Made by a program: the position numbers and the translations under genes. The notes under the pieces are model-generated. The model did not search any database, was not told the DNA's origin, and saw only the letters and a list, made by a program, of their open reading frames with translations. Shown here one piece after another: positions 24,701 through 35,279 of a stretch of DNA of 64,000 bases (its first letter is position 1; the number at the start of each line of letters is the position of its first letter). The stretch comes from Lingula anatina (lineage: Eukaryota; Brachiopoda; Lingulata; Lingulida; Lingulidae), in the NCBI RefSeq assembly GCF_001039355.2, contig NW_019775598.1, positions 183,000 through 246,999 on the forward strand. The letters are read 5' to 3'.

Positions 24701-27700
24701 TTTTCAAATTTGGTTCAGTTTTGTTGTTGGACGTGTAGGACGTTAATTCGGCGAGTAATGGCCTACCCACATATTGTCTATGCAGTTCAAATGTGGCGAT
24801 TTTGATGGCCAGGGCATCTGCTCATTCCCTTGGTTCTGTAACTTATCTGCTATTAAAACAGGCCTACCCAACTACCAGACTCGGCAACTAAGGATCCTGA
24901 ATTAACCGGTATAGCGGACCACGCTACCCGTTTTCAAGGTGTGTGTCAGTGTCAGATCGCATTTCGGAGTATCATACCCCAGAATAAATTTTGTAGCACG
25001 ACTGCGGGCTCATCCACGCTCGGCTGAACAACCTGAAACTGTACTCTTACTTTAGAGTACTCTATTTTATTGTCTCTATGGGGGTATATGGGGACTTTAC
25101 GACATTCGGTTTGAATGTTTTAACCACTTTTGATAGGGCTTTTTTGCATTGTATTAGATTAATGTGGCAGTCTTAGGTTCATCTAGGTGGCTTTCAAATT
25201 TATGCGCCCGGTTTTAAAATCATATAGCGATTTTACGACAATCGTTTACTATCCAATCAAAGTGACAGCCGAACATGCCAGGGCTCATCCGATCTGACAC
25301 ACACCTTGAAAACGGGTAGCGTGGTCCGATATACCGGTTAATTCAGGATCCTTAGGTGCCGAGTATGGTAGTTGGGTAGGCCTGTAAAAGAGCTCTGTGA
25401 GAACCGACAATCTCGCCGTGCAACCTAAAATTGTTCCTAAGTTGTCCCCTATCAAATGATAGTCAAGTGGTTCCCAGATTATTCCTTAATTTGATCTGGT
25501 TCGGGTTTTCGTCGATGACTACCATTGGAGTTTTGGCACCAATGTGGTATCCACTCCAAATACTGACGCTGTCAATGACCCGTGTCACTTTAGACGCGAC
25601 ACATGCTTCGTCGTAGGCCACTTCTGGATGTCGTTAAACTCTGTTTTGACTGGTTGGGCGGTACAGGTGAAATCTGACCTCAATAAAGAATGCCACGCGG
25701 TTTCAATGTTCTACCTAGAAACGGTCAGGGCCCCCAATTCATTAGAGAAGCAGACAACGATGTTTTGCTGTTTACCGTGGGTACCTCGGAGGTTGTCTGG
25801 TGTTCTAACCTGCAAAAACCAGTTTGGTGTTCGCTAAGGGCCTTGATAAACGCATTTTGGTGGCAATTTACCCCTCGTTCTGAACGGACTGGGTGGTTTT
25901 TATTTAGTTCCAGCAGCGTAACCCGAAAGACAATGGGCCCTGTACCCTGGTGGTAAGATTTCAATATATTGGGTGTGACCTCTGTGTAGGTACATCAGTC
26001 TGGGCATTACTCTTTAGAACTGTGTGGACCGTTCCGTTTGGCGCAATAATCCGCCTGGCAATATCTGTATTTTTCGCGCCATTCTGCCACCGATTAACAA
26101 ATTTATAAAGCACTACTATGGGCGGCGGTTTATACAAAAATGCAAAACACGATTAGTCGTCATCGTTATCAGATCAGAAGGCAAAATACGACTAGTAGTC
26201 GTCAAAACGCAACTATTCATCAAAACGCAACTAGTCATCATCAAAACGCAACTTGTCATCATCAAAACGCAACTAGTCATCATCAAAACGCAACTTGTCA
26301 TCAAAACGCGATTTGACGCCAGATGGCGCCCATTGTACGAAAATCTAGGCCAAGTCACATGATCCACAGTGATCAAAATGGCGGACGTTATTGAAGCAGC
26401 ATTATCATATTCCTCGCTCGAACTCGAGAATTATCTCGAGTTCGAGATATTATTATATATATAATATCATTATTAGATTGTACGCGTAGAGATAATTCTC
26501 GAAATAATAAATAATTAAATAATTTATTAAATAATTTGGACATGTTATAAATTAAAAAAAAACAAAAACACACACTTGTGAAGCACTGCTTTATTGTTGT
26601 ACTCATTTCACAAGTTCCAGATATTATTATATATATAATATCATTATTAGATTGTACGCGTAGAGATAATTCTCGAGTTCGAGCGAGGAATATGATAATG
26701 CTGCTTCAATAACGTCCGCCATTTTGATCACTGTGGATCATGTGACTTGGCCTAGATTTTCGTACAATGGGCGCCATCTGGCGTCAAATCGCGTTTTGAT
26801 GACAAGTTGCGTTTTGATGATGACTAGTTGCGTTTTGATGATGACAAGTTGCGTTTTGATGATGACTAGTTGCGTTTTGATGACTAGTTGCGTTTTGATG
26901 ACTAGTTGCGTTTTGACGACTACTAGTCGTATTTTGCCTTCTGATCTGATAACGACGACGACAAATCGTGTTTTCATTTCGACTGATCTAATAACGATGA
27001 CGACTAATCGTGTTTTGCATTTTTGTATAAACCGCCGCCCATACACTACTTAGCTCATTTTACGCACTGCAAAACTGACCGCTTGCATGCAAAATTTCAA
27101 ATTCTTTTATGCAGTAGTTGTCGACATATGGATACTTTTTTGACAGAACCAAGCTTTGCCTAAGCCAAGCTTTGACCAGCCCAAAGGAACACTATCCAAT
27201 TAAATTACTGCATATTACATAATGTAGCAGCGCAACCAACATGGATCTCGGTTAATTAGTAGCGACACACCTGACTACACATTTTTTCGTTCACAAATCT
27301 TATATGCGATTGGAGTTTTTTGAAAAAAGAACGCATTTTTACCTAGGCATACCTTCGGAACTGAAATATTCCATATTAAATGTCAAGTCTGTAGTTCAGA
27401 TGCATACATACGCTCAAGCGTTGTACATGTACAACGACTGTCAATATTAACTTTCTTGGTATATATCATTTTATAACAAAGATGTATGGTTCTTTTCCCA
27501 TACACTACTGATGGCTATTGTTGTCACCGTTTCAGCGGATGGAAACTGTAACTCCAGTGCTATTGCTGGACCAGCAGGTGGTTATAAAGCATGTTCCGGA
27601 AGTGACACGGATAAAGTTTGCTACATGCATTGTTCCAACGGCCTGACGTACGTGAATGAACACAGTATATTTGAATGTGGGGCTAAGACAGGCTGGGAGT

Positions 27701-30700
27701 GGAAGGTTCCTATGAGAGGTGGAAACAATTATCAAAGGGGTACTGTAGGACCTTGCGAAGGTAAGATATCCCTAGACACTAATTTCTTTCTAAGATGTCT
27801 TTTTCTTTTGTGTATAGAGCTATTTTAATTTATTCCAAACGTGTGGTATCTCTACGTATCGTTAAGATGCACATAATTACCAATCTGTCCCTATATTTAT
27901 GCGAAAACAATACAGCGTATTTATGTTACAGTATCTGACGATCCAGCTGGGCTATTAATGTTCCTTGAGGGAAGTGATTTAACACTACAAACCTCTGATT
28001 TGACAGAAGCTCTAAAAGAGGAAATAAAAAACGAAATGATGAAAGAATTGGCAGCTCTGAATATATGCTCAGACCCTTGTCAGGTGAGACAAAATAGGCA
28101 AATAATTTCTTTTTTATGTGACGTTTAAACAGCAATGATAATGTTTTGTGACCACCTAGTGAAACACAACCGAGCTTGAGTAAAACCTGAGTGAAAACCT
28201 CAATATATGCGTACAGTTGCACGTTTACTTTTATACATTTAGATCAGAGATATTGAAATAGAAACTATCGCCAATGGATATAGACGAGCAGTGCTGCAAG
28301 AGAAGCTATTACGCATGAAGATCACTTTATATGCAGCTCCTCCCAAAGGGGCCGTCACCACGCAACAATCTGCAAGAATAGAACTGTCTAAGGCCATGAA
28401 GTTGTTGAAGTAAGTTGCGACGCGAGCGGTCATTAACATGTCGTATATTCATTTAGGTGTGAACATTCCTTTTAAGAAGCCCGTTCATGTCAGTTGAGAT
28501 GCTGTTTTGTGATTTCGCTTGAAAGGATCTGGTATTTACACATAGTTATTAATTTTTTTCGCTTGTAGCACAAAGGCAGCGGCACTCAAACAGGCAATAT
28601 TATCCCAGTCAGTAACGTTGCATATCAATGGCACTCCCGCAAAAGTGGGAGGGACGAACTTGCGGATTTCCAGACCAACTTTGGCGTGTTCTGCAGGTTC
28701 CATTAGGAAAGCCTTTGAATGCTGTATGTAAATGAATATTGTTATCCATACAGAAATTAAGAAAAAATAATAACACATACACACACAATACTTTCTGAAT
28801 AACTGTTGGCATTGATAGAATGTTAATAACTACCAAATATGTGCATATGGGCAAATGCATCAATCATTAATGGAGATATATGTTTGATTAACAGTTGCCT
28901 GTCCAGAAGGAACATACCACGACGTAGCTGAAAAGAAATGCGCCTCATGTCCATTTGGTCAGTATCAAGACGAGCGCGGCCAGATGTCCTGTAAATTGTG
29001 TCCAAATGGCACAACCACGGATAGAATTGGGGTCACCAATTCTACTCAATGCAGAGGTAAAAATCAAAATTATAAGTGTGCGTAGTTAATTGGAACACTC
29101 TAGATATGTAATGCCATTTAGGCATTTTTCTTATTTCTAAGAGCAAAAGTTGATACTTTGTTCTCGAGACATACATGTATCTCACGGTGCACATTTGACT
29201 GAAATTGTCTCATAATTCACAATAGCTAATGAAAATGACTTATGTAGTTTAATCGAGGTATATTTAGTGTCTTACATAAATAAATAGTCGTCTTGTCATT
29301 ATACATATAGTCTTGTGATAGCGTTCCCTTTGCTCACTCTTACAGAATACGAAGGGTGCGACTGTGGCATCCACCCATGCACCCTCAATGGTACTGACTT
29401 CAAATGTGACTGTCTTCCTGGATATGAGGACATCAATGGGACGTGCACAGGTATGGTATATGGTGTGTGGAGGGACATAACCTTAAAACATTGTTTGAAA
29501 TGCACTACACTTCTAGTTATTTTACGGCATGTAGAATACGGAAGATTAAACATGTACACATACTGGCCTGAGTAACGAGTGAACGAGTGCTATTCTATCT
29601 TTACAGATATTGACGAATGCCTAACTGACATTTGTCCTCCAAACTCCCGTTGCATCAACAAAGAGGGGTCGTATAGATGTGAATGCTTACCTGGCTTCAA
29701 GGGAGGATCTTGTACTGGTAAGTACTCATATGGCATTGTTAATGGCAAGTTTTATATAAGCGTTTCCTTAATTATACCTGCATACTGCGGTAAATTAATT
29801 TGCCACGGATTTTAAATGTGAGCAATTAATCTTTATTATCACTTGCGCATTATATGATGATGTTAATTGTATTACAGTTTTACTCATGATGTTTGAGATG
29901 CAATAGGTATTATTGTACTACATGTATATATCCACTTATAATTGGGACGAAAATCATTCTTGGTGAATTTGATGGTTTATAGGCAGTATATAAGTATAAA
30001 TCAATCTTAAGAGCAAATGTAGAAGAAAAAAGTGTTCAAATTTATTTAAGCTTAATATGGATTGTCTCAATCCAGATATAGATGAATGTAAAATCCCCTC
30101 CACGTGCTCCAACCCCAGGACTCAGTGTGTTAACACCGTGGGGAGTTATGACTGCTTATGTCTTCGAGGGTTCTACGGAAATAATTGTGGTGAGTTGCGC
30201 TGAGACAGTGATGAATTGGATCAGTGCATTCTATTCACATTTATGATAATATGATCCATCATTTTAGATATAACAAAACGCTAGTGTCATGCTTTCTTTG
30301 GCTAATTTATGTCGCAGCAATGTCACTTATTTGTTTTAACTTAATTCCCTGCTACGTTCAATTGCTTTTCCTCAGACTGAAAATAACTCCATATTTTGGG
30401 GAATGTTTATATGAATTTGTGTGATGGATGTTTCGTTTATTTTTTTCCAGAACGTAATTGTCCGGTGGGATTCGTGCAGAGTGACAGTAGCTGCTACTTG
30501 ATAACGGAGAAGACGATGACTTTTGACGATGGACGTCTCATGTGTGACAGAGCTTACAACGGGTCACATCTGGTTGATATTAAGGACAAAAGGACTTACA
30601 AACTGGTCGCAAAGCTTCTTCAGTCTGCTTCATATTGGACAGGTAATTATGTAACCCAAATACATACACCTTAAATGATCTGACTCAAGTATTAAACACT

Positions 30701-31251
30701 TATTTCATATTTTACAATACCGCTATATGTTACGTGTAAGAAAATACAACACCAATGTAAGGTACAATTCGATTTTTCAAAACCTCTATCCACAATAATT
30801 GACTGTATATTGAAGTTCGACCACTTTTATGGTAAAGTTTTAACACTTTAGGGTTGCATAAATACCACCATCCTATTATTTGTATTTATTTTATAAGTGT
30901 AATTTACACGTAAATTTACATTTGAAACATTCTAACCTATACTCTAACATTGATATAAACAGCAGCATTTTATTGTTTTCATCTGAGCTAACATGAATTC
31001 GTGGTTTGTTATACTGTGTGATATGTGGTTTTCTAGGTTTAAACGACCGATCACAAGAAGGGAAATTCGTCTACAGTGACGGGGGTCAAATGTCTGCGTA
31101 TAGTGAATGGAGCAACGGTAACACCCAGCCGTCGTCCAATGACCCTACGAAAAACTGCGTCATTATAGACGGGTCAGCAGCGTTCACGTGGGCAGTTGTT
31201 GACTGTAAAGAAAACCATCTAGCTATCTGTGAGCTTGAGAGAGATAACTGA
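17002..31251 (+). CDS. Secreted mosaic protein: CTLD-TSP1x3-Sushi x2-Cys-rich-GCC2/GCC3-EGF x3-CTLD (17 exons)
   Basis: Exons: 17002-17260, 18531-18767, 19021-19188, 21925-22104, 22493-22666, 22892-23065, 23879-24055, 27536-27760, 27932-28083, 28243-28409, 28569-28723, 28895-29056, 29346-29450, 29607-29717, 30076-30189, 30451-30642, 31037-31251 (TGA). They total 2967 bases, or 988 residues, in one continuous frame. A signal peptide with hydrophobic core PALLLAFVFC precedes the first CTLD, and no membrane segment is seen, so the protein is probably secreted. Every exon-exon junction except the two around exon 28243-28409 is phase 1, the classic exon-shuffling pattern. ATG 17011 has a better Kozak context (A at -3) than 17002, so the start may be three residues later. 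The domain content suggests carbohydrate binding and pathogen or matrix recognition; that role is inferred. Confidence 0.88.
17627..17667. repeat. (CAAA)n microsatellite
   Basis: About ten CAAA units in intron 1 of the lectin gene. Confidence 0.9.
19021..22666 (+). CDS. Three thrombospondin type 1 repeats (exons 3-5)
   Basis: Exons 19021-19188, 21925-22104 and 22493-22666 each encode exactly one TSP1 module flanked by phase 1 introns, covering residues about 166-339. The first has VDGGWGAW...CSVTCGIGVRV, the second HGGWSSWGSWSSCTHFCGGG, the third DGAWADWAGWTLCTRTCGGG. All six cysteines and the layered Trp/Arg pattern (W..W..C, then R.R.C in copies 2 and 3) are present. Copies 2 and 3 share the NP.PQHGG.DC segment and are closest to each other, which suggests recent duplication. 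Confidence 0.88.
20114..21277. mobile_element. 1.16-kb inverted-repeat element in an intron
   Basis: The ends are inverted copies: cccctttacactggacggcg on the left, and on the right the complement of cttttcacaggacggcgtcc. The interior is packed with GCGTCC/GCGACC/TGCGTTC words in both orientations (20140-20470 and 20930-21240), so the arms can pair over long stretches. No transposase is seen. It lies between the first and second TSP1 exons. Short open frames inside come from the repeat words. Confidence 0.65.
22892..24055 (+). CDS. Two Sushi/CCP domains (exons 6-7)
   Basis: Exons 22892-23065 and 23879-24055 each encode one complement control module with four cysteines in CCP spacing. The first opens CQLHDVPGTSR, contains ESVRYYCLPEYKLVGGSEVRTC and closes EEPKC. 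The second has GDAVTYRCESGYKLSNDTPVTC and closes LPKC. Residues about 340-456. Confidence 0.85.
24859..25384. mobile_element. 526-bp MITE with about 95-bp inverted repeats and TAAAA duplication
   Basis: The left arm, caggcctacccaactacc..., runs to about 24955. The right arm, from about 25290, is its near-perfect complement ending ...gttgggtaggcctg. Direct TAAAA flanks both sides (24854-24858, 25385-25389). The arms include a near-identical stretch with ggatcctgaattaaccggta. No coding. It is in the 3.5-kb intron between lectin exons 7 and 8. Confidence 0.75.
25400..26100. other. Intron sequence between two inverted-repeat elements
   Basis: Non-coding as far as I can tell. The open frames here (for example 25544-25837) have no domain and no splice support. 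Confidence 0.4.
26117..27043. mobile_element. 927-bp fold-back element with internal 18-21-bp minisatellite arms
   Basis: The termini tatgggcggcgg and ccgccgcccata are perfect inverse complements, and both sides are flanked by the direct hexamer CACTAC (26111-26116, 27044-27049), a target-site duplication. Each arm holds a tandem array of the word catcaaaacgcaactagt, about 18-21 bases long; the right arm has more units than the left. The centre (26440-26690) is AT-rich with a repeated block containing gattgtacgcgtagagataa. No transposase. Open frames along the arms are by-products of the repeat. Confidence 0.8.
27536..28723 (+). CDS. Cysteine-rich module and unclassified segment (exons 8-11)
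   Basis: Exon 8 (27536-27760) encodes about 75 residues with cysteines at CNSS, KAC, VCYMHC, FEC and PCEG. It may be a diverged Sushi-like module. Exons 27932-28083, 28243-28409 and 28569-28723 encode a charged, probably helical stretch (LTEALKEEIKNEMMKELAAL) and then a beta-like part (SQSVTLHINGTP). I recognise no family. The introns around exon 28243-28409 are phases 0 and 2, unlike the rest of the gene, which suggests a single ancestral domain spread over three exons. Residues about 457-689. Confidence 0.7.
28895..30189 (+). CDS. GCC2/GCC3 (ephrin-receptor-like) and three EGF modules (exons 12-15)
   Basis: Exon 28895-29056 has CPEGTYHD...CASCPFGQYQDERGQMSC..CPNGTTT, the GCC2/GCC3 pattern. 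Exon 29346-29450 is a short EGF (CDCGIHPC...CDCLPGYEDINGTC). Exons 29607-29717 and 30076-30189 begin DIDEC and have SYRCECLPGF and SYDCLCLRGF, typical calcium-binding EGF modules, although the Asn of the hydroxylation motif is not obvious in either. One module per exon, all phase 1. Confidence 0.85.
30451..31251 (+). CDS. C-terminal C-type lectin domain (exons 16-17)
   Basis: Exon 30451-30642 encodes CPVGFVQSDSSCYLITEKTM and ends YWTG. Exon 31037-31251 continues LNDRSQEG (together WTGL), then SEWSNGNTQPSSND...NC, FTWAVVDC and AICELERDN-stop. The cysteine skeleton is complete. The EPN/QPD position reads TQPSSND and WND is replaced by AVVD, so calcium-dependent sugar binding is doubtful, in contrast to the N-terminal CTLD. 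Confidence 0.82.
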
Positions 31252-31504
31252 ATTCTGAAGTTAGAATAATGTAAGAGCTATCACAAACTATGTGAAACAG
31301 CAATTGGATTAGAGATACCAGTTTGCGGTTTAAAATGAACATGTATTAAAACAGATGCTTATATTTTAATGTCGGTATACTTTCTACATATCTTGGGATA
31401 ATTGGTAAAACAATGGTGGGTATCAACATTTAACTAAACAGAAAATTCTTCTTTCATAATTTACAAGTGTACGCTCAATTAGAATGTTGGCCATGTCTCT
31501 TTAT

Positions 31505-31521
31505 AATAAATCAACAATAAA
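31505..31521 (+). terminator. Polyadenylation signals of the lectin gene
   Basis: Two AATAAA hexamers (31505-31510 and 31516-31521) lie about 255 bases after the stop codon at 31251, giving a 3' untranslated region of roughly 280 bases. Confidence 0.55.
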
Positions 31522-31888
31522 AAGGGTCTAATATTCAGACTTCATTTGTTCTGCAGCGTTTTATTCTCTTATTCTATTCTCTTACACGATCCATGAGCAG
31601 GTATACGTTTCTGTTATGCTCCTCTTCTGTTTTTCCGTAGACAACGGTGCCTTCAGTGATTCCAGTGATATCTCCTACACTGTAGGTCTATGAAGGCTTC
31701 ATCCACCTTTCTCTGGAACACACCAAACAAGGCCAAACGGAATTCAGTCGTAATAAATGGTCGCTACCGTGAGGCGCATTAAAAGTAGAACATTTGAATT
31801 CTCGTGGTCGAGTTTAATGTTCTAATAATCGCTACGAGCTCTAGATTTGTTGTTAACATTAAGTAAACAGTTATAGACAGCTTATGAT

Positions 31889-32130
31889 GAAATTTGCAGG
31901 TTATTTCCCAAAAGGAGCTAAATGGGGCAATTGATATTTAGTCGACGCTGATGCAACGTACAACGTGTATAATGCCGGGGGGGGGGGAGGGGGGGTTACA
32001 TCTAAATTATCTTTATTTACGCCCGTAGCAATATATTACAATTAGCACAATGAATATCAACACGAGTCAAGAGATACATACCTATAGATATGTTATGTGG
32101 CTGTTGCCATGAATATACGCTTTATTCGGT
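31889..32130. repeat. Dispersed repeat, copy 2
   Basis: Same family and orientation as 3075-3310, including the G-rich tract (31977-31996) and the end atatacgctttattcgg. Unclassified. Confidence 0.6.
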
Positions 32131-32185
32131 TTTTGGTGTGTTTTTCAAGGATATAGGTGTACATTTTTCTCGGTATATACACTGA

Positions 32186-33717
32186 TGCTCATAAGTTAAG
32201 CAACAACCCGATTTTTTCAAAAGTTTCGTTAATCATGATCATTATTTCATGTGTTAGTGGCATTATGCATATTTCTTTTATATTTCATTAATAATTTTGC
32301 CAGTTTGAATATTTCAGTTAAAGAAATGCACCACATAGCTTATTGTAATAATCAAAATAACTCAATAATAACTCTTCCTATGAGATTCAAAATTCCGCAA
32401 GAAATGCATTGTAAACAACGCATGGACATATATTCTATTGCATTTACCACTAAAACGGCCGTTATGGTAGTAAACTAAAATCTGTGCTTGTCAATAGGGC
32501 TTTCGATGCCTTTCTTCCCGGTCGTCAAGGCATCCGTTGCCAATGACGTTTGGGTACCGGTGTCACGCAGATTCTCGCGTTCATTCGAGACCAAAATAAC
32601 ATGGCGCGAAACTATTGATGCAATCTGCAGACGTAAGTTGCGAGTTTTTGTACAGTGTGTCGGATAACGAAAAGCCCAGAATGACACACATTGTAGATAT
32701 AAATGCATTTTGAGCAATAAGACGAATATATCTTATGAATCTTATATTATTGTTATAGAGTGTTGTTGTTGTCTGCTTTTCCCTCGGTTATAAGTAGGTC
32801 ACCAGAAAATATCGCTCGATATCGCGTGACTATGCATTGCAGGAGGGCTCCGAAAAAAAAAAAAAAAAACAAACTTTAAGGGAAAAAACCCTAGACTAAC
32901 TTTGAATGCAGTAATGGGGTCGTTGACTATTGGTAAGTACGGGAAAATTGCCGTTTACTCCAGGAAATCCAATTTTTGGCCAAAACGAAGAGTTATTATA
33001 ACTTTAACCAAACGGTACTAAAATATTCCAAACCATTTGTCAAAAAAGTATGCTCACACAGCAGAAAGGTACGTGCTGATTGAAACAGCCTATTATGGAA
33101 AAATAAAGTTCAATCATCTAAGAATTAATTTTAATAAAAGAAGAGTGTAGATAATAGATGATTAATCGTCTATTATGCAATAAATATAGGTTGTGCCTTC
33201 CCTGGGTTTGAACAACAGCCACTTGCCACCAAATTCTGCCAATCTTGCTTTGGGAGCAGGTTATATTCTTTAATTACTGCCTGCTGGACCTCTCTAATGT
33301 TTCTAACTGGAGGTTGTCTCTTATTTACTGCTCTGTCAATCATATCCTAAGCATGTTCGATTACATTGAGTATTGGCGAATATGCAGGCCAATCTAAATT
33401 TGGGATATCGTGCTGTTGCAGCGCGTCTTGCACGGACCATGCTTTCTGGATGGGCGCATTGTCCTGCACCAAAATGCTTTTTCTTCCTGGATTTGTTTGA
33501 ATGTGTGATTGTATTCGCCCCAATGGTAATTCGTCTCTGTATTGTTGACCAGGATACCGTCCTTGAATGACGTATAGTGGCGATTTTTCATCATATGAGA
33601 AACCGCACCATACTATGACGGATAGTCCGCCACCCTGAACACATGGAAGAACACAATCATCCTGAATGCTTGGTTTGGACCTCTCCAGACGCCCAGCCGA
33701 CCATCTGCAAAATAATG
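32186..33717 (-). mobile_element. Degraded Tc1-like transposon (transposase on minus strand)
   Basis: The left terminus near 32186 (actgatgctcataagttaag) has the look of a Tc1 terminal repeat. On the minus strand, 33717-33347 encodes a transposase part with VVWCGFSYDEKSPLYVIQG, the signature LVQDNAPIQKAW, and LDWPAYSPILNVIEHA, followed by an in-frame TAG where EHAW is expected. The frame then resumes as DMIDRAVNKRQPPVRNIREV to about 33185. The N-terminal DNA-binding part is missing, and at 33720 the element abuts the duplicated CTHRC1-like block. The copy is inactive. Confidence 0.65.
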
Positions 33718-33719
33718 TA

Positions 33720-34930
33720 AAATAATGTATCTTTCCTGTTAAACCTGAATACAAAAATTGTAGCCTTATACGCCAATGACATATCATGTAGTGACCCAAG
33801 CACATTCATGAAATCCTTACGCGTACTAAAATGACCAATGTCCATGTAGTACCCTGTACCTAGCACTTCAGTTATTAACTAGGCCTACATAATATATTTT
33901 TTTCAAACAAAAGCTTAAAGTGAGTAGTTTTACCACTCCATTATTCGTTTGTCACAAAAGTCATCTTCAAACATGGAGCGAGGTTTTATATGTTTTAGTA
34001 CCTTACAATTGTACCTAGTATTGCAGTTAGTTAAATGTAGATATGAGCCGTTGTTTGGGGACTCTATTGTTGTAATTTTGGGAGAAATTGCAGGATTCAT
34101 AGCTTATACTTTCTGACAGCAGAGCATTACCCTTGATTTTAATTGAAAGAGTTTGATTGTATATCTCACATTTCCGTACAATCTTTTCAGTCTATGACGT
34201 ACAACAAAAAGTCAAACTCCAGTGGAATCCATGTCATTTGAAGTGTTAACGTGTGGAATCACGTAGACGACACCTGTGCCAAATGGTCCGTTACCTTTAA
34301 CGGGGCTCAGTGCTCCAATCCTGGGAGTATTGAAAATATCATATATACGCATGACTTTGACACCGGAACATACGTGAATTGGCATCTCCCGAGCATTGGT
34401 AAGAGCATGCAATGTTGATCATATTAAAAAAAAAAAAACAAAAAACGATACCGTGTCAGAAACTACCAGTGCTAATATCTACTATGGTCTTGCTCATATT
34501 GTAATTTTTTATGGCTAAAGACATCGATGAGTGATGTTGCTTGTTACCTCCAGTCGATGGCATATGTCTTGGAGTCGGGCGCGGTGACGTTATCATTGCT
34601 TTGGTGGTCTGCGAGTGTCCCTCAAACCCTGCATACGATGCATTTACGGGTTGGGAATCTGGGTCCTTCCTAATGGTGGGAGAGGTCTTTCTTGGAGCCT
34701 AACAGAAGACCATGGTCCAAAGAGAGGCAGTTTCAGACAGCGGGCTGCCAAAGACACTTAATATTATGAAGGCGTCATGCAAAAGCGCTTCTTTTGTCTT
34801 GTTAAAAACGAATATTTTATTTTACTATGTACAGTAATATGAATACTTCAGTGGCGCCTGTTGTAGTAAACAAGGTCACACTGCAGCTTCTTCCCCAGAA
34901 TGTTACTTTTTGTGTAAGATTCTCTCACGC
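33720..34930. repeat. Segmental duplicate of 10600-11790
   Basis: Intron, exon and 3' flank of CTHRC1-like copy 3 recur here in the same order and orientation, from aatgtatctttcctgttaaac (10600; 33725) to tttcagacagcgggctgcca (11588; 34729). The block carries exons B and C but not exon A; the Tc1-like remnant sits at its left edge. Confidence 0.8.
34191..34702 (+). pseudogene. CTHRC1-like pseudogene (exons B and C) with one nonsense codon
   Basis: Exon B (34191-34398, 208 bases) and exon C (34554-34702, 149 bases) have exactly the lengths of 11060-11267 and 11417-11565 and keep acceptor, donor and final TAA. The codon for Trp in HVIW is changed to TGA at 34239-34241. Exon C still reads CLGVGRGDVIIALVV...GWESGSFLMVGEVFLGA. 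There is no exon A or other upstream exon, so it is judged a pseudogene. Confidence 0.75.
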
Positions 34931-34985
34931 CTAGCTTTATTTAACAATTCTAGTGGGGAATTGTAACTGTCTTAAACAATATCAA

Positions 34986-35237
34986 CTAGAAAAGCACTCC
35001 GAGAGCGCAGACCTCAGCCAAGGCAGCGATTTTTGATTATTATTGATAATTGATTGATTATTGATCCGGATCACCACCAAAAATAAACCATCTCTTTCTT
35101 GGCCCACTTCTGACAGTTCCTAGAAATTTCATCTTAATCGATCCATAACTTTTTGAGTTATGTTGATGGCAAACAAACAAACAAACAAACAGACAAACCG
35201 GGGTGAAAACTTTACCTCCTTGGCGGAGGTAAAGTAG
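34986..35237. mobile_element. SINE-like dispersed repeat, copy 1
   Basis: It starts aaaagcactccgagagcgca, contains ttgatccggatcaccaccaa and cgatccataactttttgagt, then a (CAAA)n tract and acctccttggcggaggta. It closely matches 61199-61497. Relative to the paralogous flank at 11790-11815 it is an insertion. No RNA polymerase III box was established, so the class is inferred. Confidence 0.5.
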
Positions 35238-35279
35238 CACTGAGAAAAGTTTCATTATAGACGACCGTTGATTCACTTA

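Noticed and set aside
24575-25964. Cluster of short open frames in the lectin intron
   Set aside because: They lie in or beside a MITE, have no domain, and the lectin exons on both sides splice in frame without them.
26024-27053. Two facing open frames rich in TSCVLM repeats
   Set aside because: They follow the minisatellite arms of the fold-back element on both strands, so the periodic protein is a by-product of the DNA repeat.
33720-33805. N-terminal part of the minus-strand frame running into the Tc1-like transposase
   Set aside because: These residues come from the duplicated intron block (also at 10590-10700), so they are a chance read-through and not transposase.
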